Virus record (IMG/VR): IMGVR_UViG_3300034062_004184
Coordinates: 1 to 27,866 of that record
Origin: a virus
DNA: 27,866 nt
Direction: 5' to 3' (one strand)
This document shows positions 1-7,559 of the stretch, piece after piece (positions within the stretch are counted from its first letter, which is position 1; each line of letters opens with the position of its first letter). Both the position numbers and the translations under genes were made by a program. The notes beneath the pieces were generated by a model. It ran no database searches, had not been told where the DNA came from, and saw nothing but the letters and a program-made list of their open reading frames with translations.

Positions 1-310
1 TTTTTTCTGCTAATAATCTATTGGTATATAAATTATGTTTTAGTGTTTCTATTTTTTTTTCTGTATCTGTTAGCATAATATCGTCATCATTATCCCATAA
101 TCCTACATATTTTAATATATTTAGAATATTTTCTTTTCTAAACCATGTGTCATATTTATTATCTTCTATAACAGATTCATAGAATAGTTCTGCTTCATAC
201 TTTTGATCAGCGTTCGGAGCATGTACTGTGTATCTGATATCATTAATAGTAATATATAATTTACCAGAAATAATTCTATGTACTAATAATGGAATATTAT
301 CCTTCTGCAT
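1..310 (-). CDS. Partial small tail-region protein, possible tail assembly chaperone
   Basis: Minus-strand reading frame open from ATG at 308-310 to the window edge, 103 codons seen, C-terminus missing. The protein begins MQKDNIPLLVHRII and is acidic and lysine-rich, with TWFRKENIL around residues 68-76. No catalytic motif is visible. It overlaps the end of the upstream 52-aa gene by 14 nt, so translation is probably coupled. Two small overlapping genes directly after the tail tube gene is where tailed phages usually keep tail assembly chaperones, ahead of the tape measure gene. That role is inferred from position only. A programmed frameshift, common in such pairs, cannot be judged because the gene leaves the window. 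Confidence 0.6.
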   Translation of the reverse strand, partial: MQKDNIPLLVHRIISGKLYITINDIRYTVHAPNADQKYEAELFYESVIEDNKYDTWFRKENILNILKYVGLWDNDDDIMLTDTEKKIETLKHNLYTNRLLAEK

Positions 311-455
311 GTCCTAGAGATTCTTTATGTTGATATTCCTGAATAATCTTATCTTTTTCTTTAAGCTTCATCTGAAGACCTTCTATAATCTTCTGAGCAT
401 TCGTGATATCAATATAGAGTTTTCCTATAATAGTAAATATATAATCTTGATCCAT
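297..455 (-). CDS. Small coiled-coil protein downstream of tail tube gene
   Basis: 52-aa protein starting MDQDYIFTIIGK. I chose ATG at 453-455 because a perfect AGGAGG ribosome binding site lies at 461-466 (minus strand), 5 nt upstream; the longer open frame runs into the hairpin at 479-501. Residues 18-43 are rich in K, E, Q, I and L with heptad-like spacing, suggesting a coiled coil. The 3' end overlaps the next gene by 14 nt. The position after the tail tube fits a tail assembly chaperone, but sequence alone does not prove it. No known family recognised. Confidence 0.65.
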   Translation of the reverse strand: MDQDYIFTIIGKLYIDITNAQKIIEGLQMKLKEKDKIIQEYQHKESLGHAEG

Positions 456-478
456 TAGTGTCCTCCTTAATAGTTCCT

Positions 479-501
479 GCGCCATAAACAACTTATGGCG
501 C
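479..501 (-). terminator. Perfect 9-bp inverted repeat after tail tube gene
   Basis: GCGCCATAA and TTATGGCGC flank a 5-nt loop, about 25 nt past the tail tube stop codon and 13 nt before the Shine-Dalgarno of the next gene. There is no T-run after it on the minus strand, so it is not a classical intrinsic terminator. It may be a leaky terminator, an RNA-processing or mRNA-protecting hairpin, or a control on the following gene. Confidence 0.5.
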
Positions 502-525
502 TTATGTCTCTCTGCCGATTACTTA

Positions 526-1560
526 TCAGGCAACACCACTGACCTTAAAGTCATTGAATGTTTGATAGCTATAAGTAATAGTAGAATTACCGCCACCAGT
601 TTCACCACCAGTATAGTTAACGCTGGTTAGTTTATTTCTGGTACCTAAATCGAATACATAATCAACACTATTGGTGTTGGAGCTGCATACAAAAATCTTA
701 ATTTGTTTAGCTGTAAGATTACTTGCAGAAGCAGCTGTACAACCAGTTAGTGTTCCGAAATCGTCAGCGTCAACTTGATCTCCGCGAGTAGCTGTAATTT
801 CAAATTCTGATGTTACTTCTACTGGGAAATTAACATAACGATAGTAAGGAGATCTTCTACCAAGCTCGTTGATAGATTCTCTTCCAAGATTGCAACTTAG
901 AGTAATACTATTAATATGTAATTCGCCAACTGTGCTTGGAAGATTATTATCGCCTGTTGGTAAAATAGACAAGTCTTTATTGAAAGCACTACGTCTTGCA
1001 ACCTTAGTGGTCTGTGAACCATTGTCTGTAACACCAGAGTTAAAGTTCTTGATACCAGAACCAGTAGTGAGACTCCACTTTTTATGATTACCAACCAAAG
1101 TTACATCTTCTGTAAAGTTTCCGTCTGTTACTAGGTTATAAGAAACACTAGAAACATACATACCTGTGCAAACCACATAATATGTAGCTGCTCCGGAAGT
1201 TCCAACGTCGGTGTCGTTATAAATACCTAGAGCAACGTCACATCTACGATCAGCAATTTGGGTAAGTCCAAGATTATTACCTGAACTGTTGGATCCGTCT
1301 GTGGCAGTATTATATACGAGTCTTGTTCCGTCTAGTACTTTATTGAGTGTAACCTCGATATCTGGTACTTCTTCAACGTTGTCATAAAGTTCTAGTTGAC
1401 CTAACTGGTAAACTTGTTCGAGATTAAAGTTGGTTGTAATACCAACACTTTGAATACCCTTTAATATAACTTCACTACCATAACTTGTAGACGAAGCATC
1501 AGATGTGCATGGCTTCATTTTGACTGCTTGAACGGCATAGAATATACGATTGTTGGCCAT
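526..1560 (-). CDS. Major tail tube protein (probable)
   Basis: 344-aa protein, start ATG at 1558-1560. The N-terminal third carries VGITTNFNLEQVYQLGQ and VPDIEVTLNKVLDG, and later MYVSSVSYN and TEDVTLVGNHKKW. These resemble the beta-rich tail tube proteins of aquatic phages as I remember them. Its place, after the neck genes and before two small genes of chaperone type, fits the tube subunit. No sheath gene is visible just upstream, so a non-contractile tail is possible, though sheath genes could lie elsewhere. A T4-late-type TATAAATA sits about 20 nt before the start, suggesting a promoter of its own for this abundant protein. Family assignment is by pattern and position only. Confidence 0.65.
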   Translation of the reverse strand: MANNRIFYAVQAVKMKPCTSDASSTSYGSEVILKGIQSVGITTNFNLEQVYQLGQLELYDNVEEVPDIEVTLNKVLDGTRLVYNTATDGSNSSGNNLGLTQIADRRCDVALGIYNDTDVGTSGAATYYVVCTGMYVSSVSYNLVTDGNFTEDVTLVGNHKKWSLTTGSGIKNFNSGVTDNGSQTTKVARRSAFNKDLSILPTGDNNLPSTVGELHINSITLSCNLGRESINELGRRSPYYRYVNFPVEVTSEFEITATRGDQVDADDFGTLTGCTAASASNLTAKQIKIFVCSSNTNSVDYVFDLGTRNKLTSVNYTGGETGGGNSTITYSYQTFNDFKVSGVA

Positions 1561-1579
1561 AATTTTACCCTTGTTAGAT

Positions 1580-1587
1580 TATTTATA
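1580..1587 (-). promoter_or_regulatory. TATAAATA box, candidate T4-type late promoter
   Basis: TATAAATA on the minus strand, overlapping the stop codon of the upstream gene and 20 nt before the tail tube ATG. TATAAATA is the T4 late promoter consensus recognised through gp55, and the phage encodes a gp55-like sigma at 23465-24127. An AT-only octamer in an AT-rich genome can arise by chance, so this is a suggestion. Confidence 0.35.
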
Positions 1588-2536
1588 GGATGACTTCGAC
1601 GGTCATTCTAAGCATACACCATATAAGATCAGAGACCGTATTTTTTTGCTGATCAATTAAATTAATGTCTTTAATATATAGTTTTTTCCAATGAAATGCT
1701 GAGTTATTAATAATTTCGCTATAGTTTAATCCACTAGGATTAATTGATCCATTATATTTTAATGGATATGCATTATCAGAGATTAGTTTTTTAATATCGT
1801 ACATCACGATATTATTGTCTTTTTGTAATCTTAAAATATCAACAATTTTATTATTATCATTTAGATTTTCTGAATAAACATGCAATAAAACATCTTGATT
1901 CCTATAAGATTTTAGAGAACCAAGTTCGTATGGAATGTCGAAAGTATTTGGGGTTGGTTCTATTACAATACAAGGCATCTGTAGTCTATGTTCACCTAAA
2001 ATATTACTAAGATTTGTTTTAGTAGTATCTGTTGGTTTATATGTAAGTTGTTGCAATAATTTCCATTCACTATCCACAGACTTGATAACTTGGCACCATC
2101 TGTAACTATATGCCATATGAATTTTAGTAGCACTAGATAAAGGTTTATCAAAAATTACAGATCCGTTAGGATAATCCAAAGTATATGTAATTGCGCCAGA
2201 ACCACTTGGAGCAGGATAGAGCGTGTTATTTACATAGATTCCGCTAATAGCATTAGGAGTAGAATTATTAAAAGAAACGCCCGACTCCCAGACCCAATCT
2301 CTTTTTGGTGTTTGCCAGATAGTATTAGTATCTTGTCCTACAGCATTGATTGGTTTCAATCTATCAAATGTAATATTATTATAAAGACCGGAGGTTTGCA
2401 CATTAACATTGACAAATCCTCCAATATTTAACATATTATAATTAATATAAGATTTTAAATTATCTTCTATACTAGAAGTGTAAAAATTTTGATTTAGGCT
2501 GGTAACACCATAAAAAGTATTATTACTAATATTCAT
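1583..2536 (-). CDS. Neck or tail-completion structural protein (unassigned)
   Basis: 317-aa protein starting MNISNNTFYGVTSLN, rich in N, S and I, without catalytic motifs. Around residues 100-150 it has a beta-rich stretch (GIYVNNTLY, YPNGSVIFDKPL, YSYRWCQV) of a kind I associate with phage neck proteins. ATG overlaps the stop of the preceding gene in an ATGA junction, so it is co-translated with it. Position between connector-type genes and the tail tube suggests head-tail joining or tail termination. The C-terminal LIWCMLRMTVEVIL is hydrophobic but too short and isolated to call a membrane segment with confidence. No precise function can be given. Confidence 0.55.
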   Translation of the reverse strand: MNISNNTFYGVTSLNQNFYTSSIEDNLKSYINYNMLNIGGFVNVNVQTSGLYNNITFDRLKPINAVGQDTNTIWQTPKRDWVWESGVSFNNSTPNAISGIYVNNTLYPAPSGSGAITYTLDYPNGSVIFDKPLSSATKIHMAYSYRWCQVIKSVDSEWKLLQQLTYKPTDTTKTNLSNILGEHRLQMPCIVIEPTPNTFDIPYELGSLKSYRNQDVLLHVYSENLNDNNKIVDILRLQKDNNIVMYDIKKLISDNAYPLKYNGSINPSGLNYSEIINNSAFHWKKLYIKDINLIDQQKNTVSDLIWCMLRMTVEVIL

Positions 2537-3177
2537 AATTGTTTCTCTATTTCCGTTTGTATGATACTAGTAATTTGTTGTTCTGTTATTTTACCAATAC
2601 CTCTAGAAAGCCAGTTATTTGTAATAGACCCGGCAAATTCTCTTGGAACAAACCAGTCTGTATCTGATCTTATCATAAATCCCATACCCGAACGAGATTT
2701 GTTAGAATTAAGTTGACTAACATCATATTGTTTAACGATTCTTTTATTTCCTTCAAGCAATAACCATTTAGCCCAAGGTAAATAATATCCTTTATTATCA
2801 TAAACCAATGCAGGTTCTGAGGATACTAAATTTTGTAATTCGTCTCTATCTAAAAAAGAACATTGAAAACCACCAGATACTGATAATTTATTAACTTGAA
2901 TTGGTTTTGTTTCAACTTTAAGAGTATTTAATACTAAGTCTATAAATTTATCTATAGTATCTATATTTTCTATTCCAAATTCTAGTCTTAATTTGCCATT
3001 TTTTAAAGACAAATACTCAGGCTCGTTAGTGACTCTTTGTTGAATTAAATTTCTAATATTAGCACGAATATTATTAATACTTTTATTTATAGCTACATCT
3101 AATATACTTTTAATATTATTTAGTATAGCTTCATAAATTTGATTATTACTTTCTAATAAATCTGCTGTGATTCTCAT
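2533..3177 (-). CDS. Probable head-tail joining or neck protein
   Basis: 214-aa protein if started at ATG 3175-3177, which forms an ATGA overlap with the upstream stop; the open frame extends to a TTG at 3189, which I judge less likely. The N-terminus (MRITADLLESNNQIY, then IKSILDVAINKSINNI) is helical and amphipathic; the C-terminal third has SRSGMGFMIRSDTDWFVP followed by a helix ending EIEKQL. Size, helix content and order resemble HK97 gp10-like or other minor neck proteins, but no diagnostic motif is visible. It is flanked by structural genes on both sides with 4-nt overlaps, so a virion role is likely. Confidence 0.5.
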   Translation of the reverse strand: MRITADLLESNNQIYEAILNNIKSILDVAINKSINNIRANIRNLIQQRVTNEPEYLSLKNGKLRLEFGIENIDTIDKFIDLVLNTLKVETKPIQVNKLSVSGGFQCSFLDRDELQNLVSSEPALVYDNKGYYLPWAKWLLLEGNKRIVKQYDVSQLNSNKSRSGMGFMIRSDTDWFVPREFAGSITNNWLSRGIGKITEQQITSIIQTEIEKQL

Positions 3178-3689
3178 GGCTGAGTCCAATTAGTTAATAT
3201 ATATTTTTTATCTCCTAACCCAATTGGTGTTGGAAAACCTGCTTTTGAGTATGTTGCAGATACGAATGACTCTGTTTCTACTACCACCATGTTTTTACAA
3301 GATAATATATTTGGTAATAAAGAAATATCACAAATAGTTTGTGCTGCAATATTTGGAATATTAACATGATTTGGTCCCCAGTTCAACCAATACTTACTAT
3401 CTAAAATTAAAGCTAGATTAACTACTATATCAGATGTTGTTTGTGTTTTACCAAATCCTAAACAAGCTGGGCATACTGATCCATCAGCAAAACTAACAGG
3501 GCCTGTTCCATTATATTTATTAAAAGATTTTTGATTTATAGGATCATAAATACAATTTGGACATAACTTATTATTTGTACCATCAAATATTAATTTACAT
3601 GATGTGCTAAGACCCTCTTTGCTAATCAAATGATCTATCATGTCATTGTATATTTGTTTAAACTGTTTAGTAATAATATTATGAAACAT
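3174..3689 (-). CDS. Zinc-finger connector/neck protein
   Basis: 171-aa protein with two CPxC knuckles: CPNC at residues 43-46 and CPAC at 73-76, the second continuing LGFGK like the CxxCxGxG repeat of DnaJ. The four cysteines very probably bind one zinc ion. I recall similar CPNC...CPxCxGxG proteins in the connector region of aquatic phage genomes, where they are presumed structural. The rest is mixed alpha/beta with no catalytic signature. It starts 3 nt after the preceding stop without a clear Shine-Dalgarno, implying translational coupling. A head-closure role is inferred from position. Confidence 0.55.
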   Translation of the reverse strand: MFHNIITKQFKQIYNDMIDHLISKEGLSTSCKLIFDGTNNKLCPNCIYDPINQKSFNKYNGTGPVSFADGSVCPACLGFGKTQTTSDIVVNLALILDSKYWLNWGPNHVNIPNIAAQTICDISLLPNILSCKNMVVVETESFVSATYSKAGFPTPIGLGDKKYILTNWTQP

Positions 3690-3692
3690 ATA

Positions 3693-3977
3693 TTAAAATT
3701 CTGTTAATGGTATTCTTTTCCAGTATGATGATGTCAAGCATATGTATATATAATCATTGTCCCATCTCAACTCTCCTGGTGTGCCTATTTCCGATGACGA
3801 ATTAGGAGCTGCTGTTGGTAATATAATACTCAGACCTAAAGCATCTATAGAATTAACAACTTTAACATTTTCATCAGTAGATACTATAGTATTGGATATG
3901 CGAACAGTATCCTGATCAGATTGAACAATAGCTACAATTTTTGTATCAGATGATACATTGATGATAGGATCTGGCAT
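3693..3977 (-). CDS. Small virion-associated protein
   Basis: 94-aa protein, MPDPIINVSSDTKIV at the start. The C-terminal half GTPGELRWDNDYIYIC followed by SYWKRIPL is a motif widely seen at ends of phage tail-fibre and virion proteins (a G-x-RWD...YlYvC...WKR beta hairpin), from memory. The N-terminal half is valine/isoleucine-rich with predicted beta strands. It sits between the Ig-like gene and the zinc-finger gene with gaps of 3-5 nt, so it belongs to the same message. The exact role is unknown; a small fibre or decoration element is a reasonable guess. Confidence 0.5.
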   Translation of the reverse strand: MPDPIINVSSDTKIVAIVQSDQDTVRISNTIVSTDENVKVVNSIDALGLSIILPTAAPNSSSEIGTPGELRWDNDYIYICLTSSYWKRIPLTEF

Positions 3978-3982
3978 AAACT

Positions 3983-4420
3983 CTACTCACACGAGGCGCA
4001 TTCGTCTGGATCGAATGATTTTGGAATAAAAACTTCTGGAATAATAATATTTGGATTAAGAATAGTAATAGTTCCTCTTAATAATTGAACAATCTGATCT
4101 CCAGCTCCTGGATATAATTCATTTGGAGCTTTAAGATCTAGATCATATAGAGCAGTAGAGAATGTGTATTCTGAGGTCGTTGATGACGGTAACTTAAATA
4201 CTATTCTTCCAGTAGATGCTTGAACAACAAGATAATAAATAGCATCTTGATTATCTGACATATAAGTAATAACTGACGTATTTGGTCCATCAAGTGGTTG
4301 AACACTGATACGAGCTTGCCAATTTGTTAAATTGATAGGGGTATTGTCTGAATTTTTATACTCAAATGTTTTTGTTAAACTACTACCTTTAGAGATGTCA
4401 AAATTATATTCAGATGCCAT
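3983..4420 (-). CDS. Ig-like/BppU-N-like virion protein, paralogue 1
   Basis: 145-aa protein. The pattern MASEYNFDISKGSSL... NTPINLTNWQARIS... YDLDLKAPNELY... GTITIL aligns with the 135-aa product at 13109-13516: both have Y-F-I-x-G-S/T-S near residue 10, (N/G)TPINLTNW(Q/C)AR, TALYDL or TAKYDL, then LY-G-G. The F/Y-D-F-x-I-x-G start and T-x-I-x-L-x-G/N-W/Y core resemble N-terminal domains of baseplate upper proteins (BppU) and many phage virion proteins with an immunoglobulin-like fold. The C-terminus is unusual, ending DPDECASCE with three acidic residues and two cysteines. Role: structural, possibly anchoring fibres. Paralogy is seen directly; fold is inferred. Confidence 0.55.
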   Translation of the reverse strand: MASEYNFDISKGSSLTKTFEYKNSDNTPINLTNWQARISVQPLDGPNTSVITYMSDNQDAIYYLVVQASTGRIVFKLPSSTTSEYTFSTALYDLDLKAPNELYPGAGDQIVQLLRGTITILNPNIIIPEVFIPKSFDPDECASCE

Positions 4421-4437
4421 AATGATTGATATCCCTT

Positions 4438-4953
4438 TTAAGAGTAAAAATATCTAGATCTATCACTAGAGTCTTGTAAATATCTTGGATCAAATTTATT
4501 ACCAACGAATGGACTAAGAATAACAGCCACGGCTGCAGCATCTTTAACATCCCAATGAGATGTAAGTTCCTCGTACAAAGCGCATGGCCCCTTATCTAAG
4601 ATTGTCTTCCATCCGTTTAGACTACCAGCTACCGATAATTGAGCTGGACCTAAAGCTGCTCTCACTCCTTCTGTTGCGGCTTTGGTTCTGAAGGTGCTTT
4701 GGTCAACAATACATGCTGCTTTTAGAGATAATAATGCGATAAAAATTTCATCCTTATCTTCTGTTGGGTCGGGACTTATAGTTCCTGCACTTATATTTAC
4801 GTCATATTGATGTTCCAATACAACATCGAATTGAACATATTTAGCTGCTACAGTAATAGACTGTAATAGTCTTTCATCCGAGTACATAGGAGGATCTTCT
4901 AAATCATTAATTAAAGTTCTAACAATAATAGGAATTTCAGTATTCCAACTCAT
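4438..4953 (-). CDS. Head-tail connector protein (HK97 gp6-like, probable)
   Basis: 171-aa, mostly helical protein beginning MSWNTEIPIIVRTLINDL, then MYSDERLLQSITVAAKYV. The pattern of a short helix, YSDERL and a second long helix resembles the head-tail connector/adaptor family (HK97 gp6-like) that docks under the portal. Length fits. AAGGG lies about 8 nt before ATG. Unlike the usual order, this gene is separated from the capsid gene by about 8 kb of adhesin genes. A new promoter-like AGGTGTAT element at 4991-5002 precedes it, suggesting that the connector-tail block is transcribed separately from the adhesins. Confidence 0.6.
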   Translation of the reverse strand: MSWNTEIPIIVRTLINDLEDPPMYSDERLLQSITVAAKYVQFDVVLEHQYDVNISAGTISPDPTEDKDEIFIALLSLKAACIVDQSTFRTKAATEGVRAALGPAQLSVAGSLNGWKTILDKGPCALYEELTSHWDVKDAAAVAVILSPFVGNKFDPRYLQDSSDRSRYFYS

Positions 4954-4990
4954 ATTTTGACCCTTTTATATAGAGAGTGTGCCTAGTCTT

Positions 4991-5002
4991 TAATACACCT
5001 TA
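4991..5002 (-). promoter_or_regulatory. AGGTGTAT motif, copy 1 (upstream of connector gene)
   Basis: Minus-strand TAAGGTGTATTA, 38 nt before the connector ATG, in the 80-nt gap after the 104-aa gene. The core AGGTGTAT also occurs in the gaps at 9936-9948 and 13576-13589, each time upstream of a minus-strand gene. Candidate promoter element; the TGTAT end could serve as part of a -10 region. Confidence 0.4.
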
Positions 5003-5033
5003 TAGTGAAAGGGATAGATTTTAAATTAAATGG

Positions 5034-5348
5034 CTAACTTAGAAGTTCCCATAATCCAGTATTCTCATTTAAAGTATGATCATCTCCAGGACAGGGTGGA
5101 ACAAAAGCTCCTTCTGGAGCATTAATATCTTCTCTAAAAACATAACCTATCCCAGCATAATTTTTTCGGTATGGAACTCCACCTCCACTATGAACTCCAC
5201 CAACTGTATTATATGAAGTTCGTTTACAAGTTTTTCCTCTAAATTCTCCATAATGTTTTTCCCAATTAATACCATCTTCGTTTTCATTCTTACCAACTAT
5301 AACTTCAGTAACAATATTGTTTTCATCTAAAAATGCATAATGAGCCAT
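5034..5348 (-). CDS. MAH-type fibre-associated protein, paralogue 1
   Basis: 104-aa protein sharing with the 95-aa product at 8068-8355 the start MAHxAxLDxNNIVTxVIV, a central G-x-x-C/TSY, R-(Y/F)AGIGY/F and FVPPxP. I remember related short proteins near tail fibre genes in cyanophages and other aquatic phages; their job is not established. AGGAG lies just upstream (AGGAGAATAATT then ATG). It ends the adhesin cassette, followed by a gap with the AGGTGTAT motif. The central GGVHSGGGVPY is glycine-rich. Likely an accessory virion protein; no catalytic residues seen. Confidence 0.55.
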   Translation of the reverse strand: MAHYAFLDENNIVTEVIVGKNENEDGINWEKHYGEFRGKTCKRTSYNTVGGVHSGGGVPYRKNYAGIGYVFREDINAPEGAFVPPCPGDDHTLNENTGLWELLS

Positions 5349-5367
5349 AATTATTCTCCTATTTAAA
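5344..5367 (-). repeat. Shared ribosome-binding linker, copy 1
   Basis: Plus-strand GCCATAATTATTCTCCTA followed by TTTAAA, nearly identical (one base inserted) to 7535-7559. It covers the stop of the upstream gene, AGGAG, and ATG of the next. Identical linkers before unrelated genes may serve as recombination points for swapping adhesin genes. Confidence 0.5.
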
Positions 5368-6280
5368 CTGTAAATGTAACCGTTCCTGTACCGGCTGTAA
5401 TTGTAACAATTGTATCTGCTCCAAAAGAAGCTGTAGTGTATGATAGTCCCGCTGAAAGAGTTATGTTTAATATGGCATCAAATCGCAATATCACAACACC
5501 GCTACCACCCACTCCTCCAACTGAGAAATTAGTACCATCAGTTGCTCCACCACCACCTCCCCCTCCGGTATTAGCCGCACCTGCCGATCCCGCAGACGCA
5601 ACATCCTGCGACCCGTTGCCTCCACCAGTGCTACCACCAGAACCAGCAGAAGATGTTCCAACGTAGCCTCCAGAGCCACCGCCGGGACCGTATAGAACAG
5701 CCGATCCAGTGATGTCGCTAGACCTACCAATACCGCCCGAACCGCTAACGGTTGAAGTGGCGTCACCCCCTTGTCCACCAGAACCACCGCCACCACCACC
5801 AGCCCTTCCGTTTGATTGGCCAAGGCCACCGGAAAATCCTTGCGTCGTGATGTAGGACGCATTGCGAGTGCCTCCGTTGCTGTTGCCGGTCAGGAACAAA
5901 TATCCGGCACCTGTAGCAAGCGAGAAGCCAACGCTAGATGTCGAACCCGTTCCACCGCCTGCGGCAGTGATACCATCAAAAAAACTATTATTTCCGGGGA
6001 ATGCTCCAACAGAGCCACCGGCAGCAATCGTCACGGAGTATGATGTGTTAAGTAGAACGCCAAGGGTCTGATCCACCACGCCGCCACCACCACCTCCGGG
6101 TCCAGGGCGTCCGCCACCTCCCTGTGCAGTAACACCAGCCGCTCCACCACCAACCACCAACACACGAAGTAAAAAATTATCAGCAAATAAATCCCACGAA
6201 TATCCATTCCATCGGTATACTCTATTATTTTGACGAGAATATTGATTTACTGTTGGATTATTTGGAAAATTAAATGGCAT
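5363..6280 (-). CDS. Polyglycine adhesin-like tail protein 1
   Basis: 305-aa protein. Residues 1-35 (FPNNPTVNQYSRQNNR then VYRWNGYSWDLF) match a fibre-associated motif common in phages. Residues 40-255 are glycine-rich with runs such as GGGGGGV and GGQGG, starting LLRVLVVGGGAAG and including YSVTIAAGG. The C-terminal 45 residues form a beta-rich end (GSGVVILRF ... DTIVTITAGTGTVTF) shared with the 291-aa and, more loosely, the 511-aa proteins. The layout fits Gly_rich_2-type fibre proteins, and polyglycine loops carry receptor specificity in the gp38 adhesins of T4-like phages. Function as a receptor-binding protein is inferred. Codons in the Gly-rich core are more GC-rich than the flanks. Confidence 0.6.
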   Translation of the reverse strand: MPFNFPNNPTVNQYSRQNNRVYRWNGYSWDLFADNFLLRVLVVGGGAAGVTAQGGGGRPGPGGGGGGVVDQTLGVLLNTSYSVTIAAGGSVGAFPGNNSFFDGITAAGGGTGSTSSVGFSLATGAGYLFLTGNSNGGTRNASYITTQGFSGGLGQSNGRAGGGGGGSGGQGGDATSTVSGSGGIGRSSDITGSAVLYGPGGGSGGYVGTSSAGSGGSTGGGNGSQDVASAGSAGAANTGGGGGGGATDGTNFSVGGVGGSGVVILRFDAILNITLSAGLSYTTASFGADTIVTITAGTGTVTFTV

Positions 6281-6283
6281 AAA

Positions 6284-7159
6284 TTAACTCCATGATACTG
6301 TTCCGGTTCCTGCTGTAAAGGTAACTATTGTATCAGATCCTACTGTGGTTGTTGTAAATGTTAATCCTACTCCTATATTAATTTTCATTTGGGAAGAATT
6401 CCAACGAACAATAACAACGCCAGAACCACCAGTTGCTGGATTTGCATTTGTTCCACCTCCACCCCCACCTCCTCCTCCAGTATTGGCTGTCCCAGCTACG
6501 GCTGCAACGGATGCTGCTGCATTTCCATTCCCTCCACCACCAATACCACCAGTGCCAGCAATAGCATTAGGATTAATTCCGTTAGAGTAACAACCACCAC
6601 CAGCTCCTCCGCCATAGTATGATCCAGTAATTGTTGCTAACCGACCAGCACCACCATTACCAGATGCAGTAGATACAGCGTCACCACCTTGCGCCCCGGC
6701 TCCTCCTCCTCCTCCTGCGGCGGTAGCTGCCGCAAGACCAGTACCACCAGAAAATCCTTGCGTAGAGCAAAGAGATATTAGTCTCGTTATCGATGTGCTA
6801 GTGCCTCCACTAGATGCTCCATATGCTATAGGCGTATTTTGACCAACGCCAGCACCTCCTCCTATTGCGACGATACTGCTAAACCGAGAAATAGAACCTT
6901 GGGTATTCGCTGCTCCCCCAGCTCCAATGGTTATCGTATATTCTGTTTGCAGTGAAATTCCAAGAAGCTGTTCAAGTACACCTCCGCCTCCACCACCACC
7001 AGCAGGAGTATGTCCTGAGCGAATACCACCAGCTCCACCGCCTCCAACAACTAATAATCTTATTGTTCCAACAATAGACGAAGAACCAGATATTCCATAT
7101 GGTCCGTATGGACTAGAAGATGCTAAAGATGATCCAAAACCATAAATACCATTATTCAT
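6284..7159 (-). CDS. Polyglycine adhesin-like tail protein 2
   Basis: 291-aa paralogue of the 305-aa product. It starts MNNGIYGFGSSLASSSPYGP (a short tyrosine/glycine-rich lead instead of the NPT/W module), then IRLLVVGGGGAGG, a long glycine-rich body with YTITIGAGG and STQGFSGG, and the shared C-terminus GSGVVIVRW ... DTIVTFTAGTGTVSW. The STQGFSGG segment matches TTQGFSGG in paralogue 1, so they come from duplication or gene exchange. ATG overlaps the previous stop (ATGA). SD is absent, so translation depends on coupling. Likely receptor-binding or fibre-tip protein; no enzyme motif seen. The antisense proline-rich frames are shadows. Confidence 0.6.
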   Translation of the reverse strand: MNNGIYGFGSSLASSSPYGPYGISGSSSIVGTIRLLVVGGGGAGGIRSGHTPAGGGGGGGVLEQLLGISLQTEYTITIGAGGAANTQGSISRFSSIVAIGGGAGVGQNTPIAYGASSGGTSTSITRLISLCSTQGFSGGTGLAAATAAGGGGGAGAQGGDAVSTASGNGGAGRLATITGSYYGGGAGGGCYSNGINPNAIAGTGGIGGGGNGNAAASVAAVAGTANTGGGGGGGGGTNANPATGGSGVVIVRWNSSQMKINIGVGLTFTTTTVGSDTIVTFTAGTGTVSWS

Positions 7160-7539
7160 AGATCAGCACCTAAAGCAGTAACGTGGGTGGCTTGACTAAC
7201 GCTAGTAGTTACTCTTAAAGTCCAAGAGGCGCTTGGTAATATAAGATTGTTATACTGGGTACTCACTCTACTTTGCTGAACAGTACTTGATCCAGTGGCG
7301 GCAGCTATAGTATATTCGTCAAAAAGATAATAAGTAGATCCATCATGTAAAAATAAACGAACTATAGCAGCAGAACTGGTAGCAGCATTTTTTACTACAA
7401 CTTCTGCTATTCGTGTTCCTGTAGATGCTCCAGTAATTAAAGTTCCAAAATTTGTTGGGGAAGTATAAGAACTTTCAGCAGTTGATATGCTGACATTTCC
7501 TATTCTAGGTGTTGCGGCAAATGAGGGACTAATAGCCAT
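7156..7539 (-). CDS. Small beta-rich fibre-associated protein
   Basis: 127-aa protein beginning MAISPSFAATPRIGNVSIST with TRIAEVVVKNAATSSAAIVR and LFLHDGSTYYLFDEY in the middle. Alternating hydrophobic residues suggest an all-beta, Ig-like fold. I remember similar small proteins near virion genes of aquatic phages, without a proven role. A strong AGGAG precedes ATG within the linker repeat 7535-7559, and the gene overlaps the polyglycine gene 2 by 4 nt. The pair may therefore form a unit, for example an assembly partner or a head/tail decoration. No cysteines or catalytic residues. Confidence 0.5.
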   Translation of the reverse strand: MAISPSFAATPRIGNVSISTAESSYTSPTNFGTLITGASTGTRIAEVVVKNAATSSAAIVRLFLHDGSTYYLFDEYTIAAATGSSTVQQSRVSTQYNNLILPSASWTLRVTTSVSQATHVTALGADL

Positions 7540-7559
7540 AATTTATTCTCCTATTTAAA
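7535..7559 (-). repeat. Shared ribosome-binding linker, copy 2
   Basis: Plus-strand GCCATAATTTATTCTCCTA followed by TTTAAA. It differs from 5344-5367 by one extra T. It contains the stop of the 156-aa gene (TAG inside AGGAG) and the start of the 127-aa gene. Confidence 0.5.

Noticed and set aside
3084-3091. Second TATAAATA on the minus strand
   Set aside because: It is well inside a neck gene, over 500 nt before the next start, so probably a chance match.
3178-3189. TTG start four codons upstream for the neck protein
   Set aside because: ATG at 3175-3177 gives the ATGA overlap typical of this operon.
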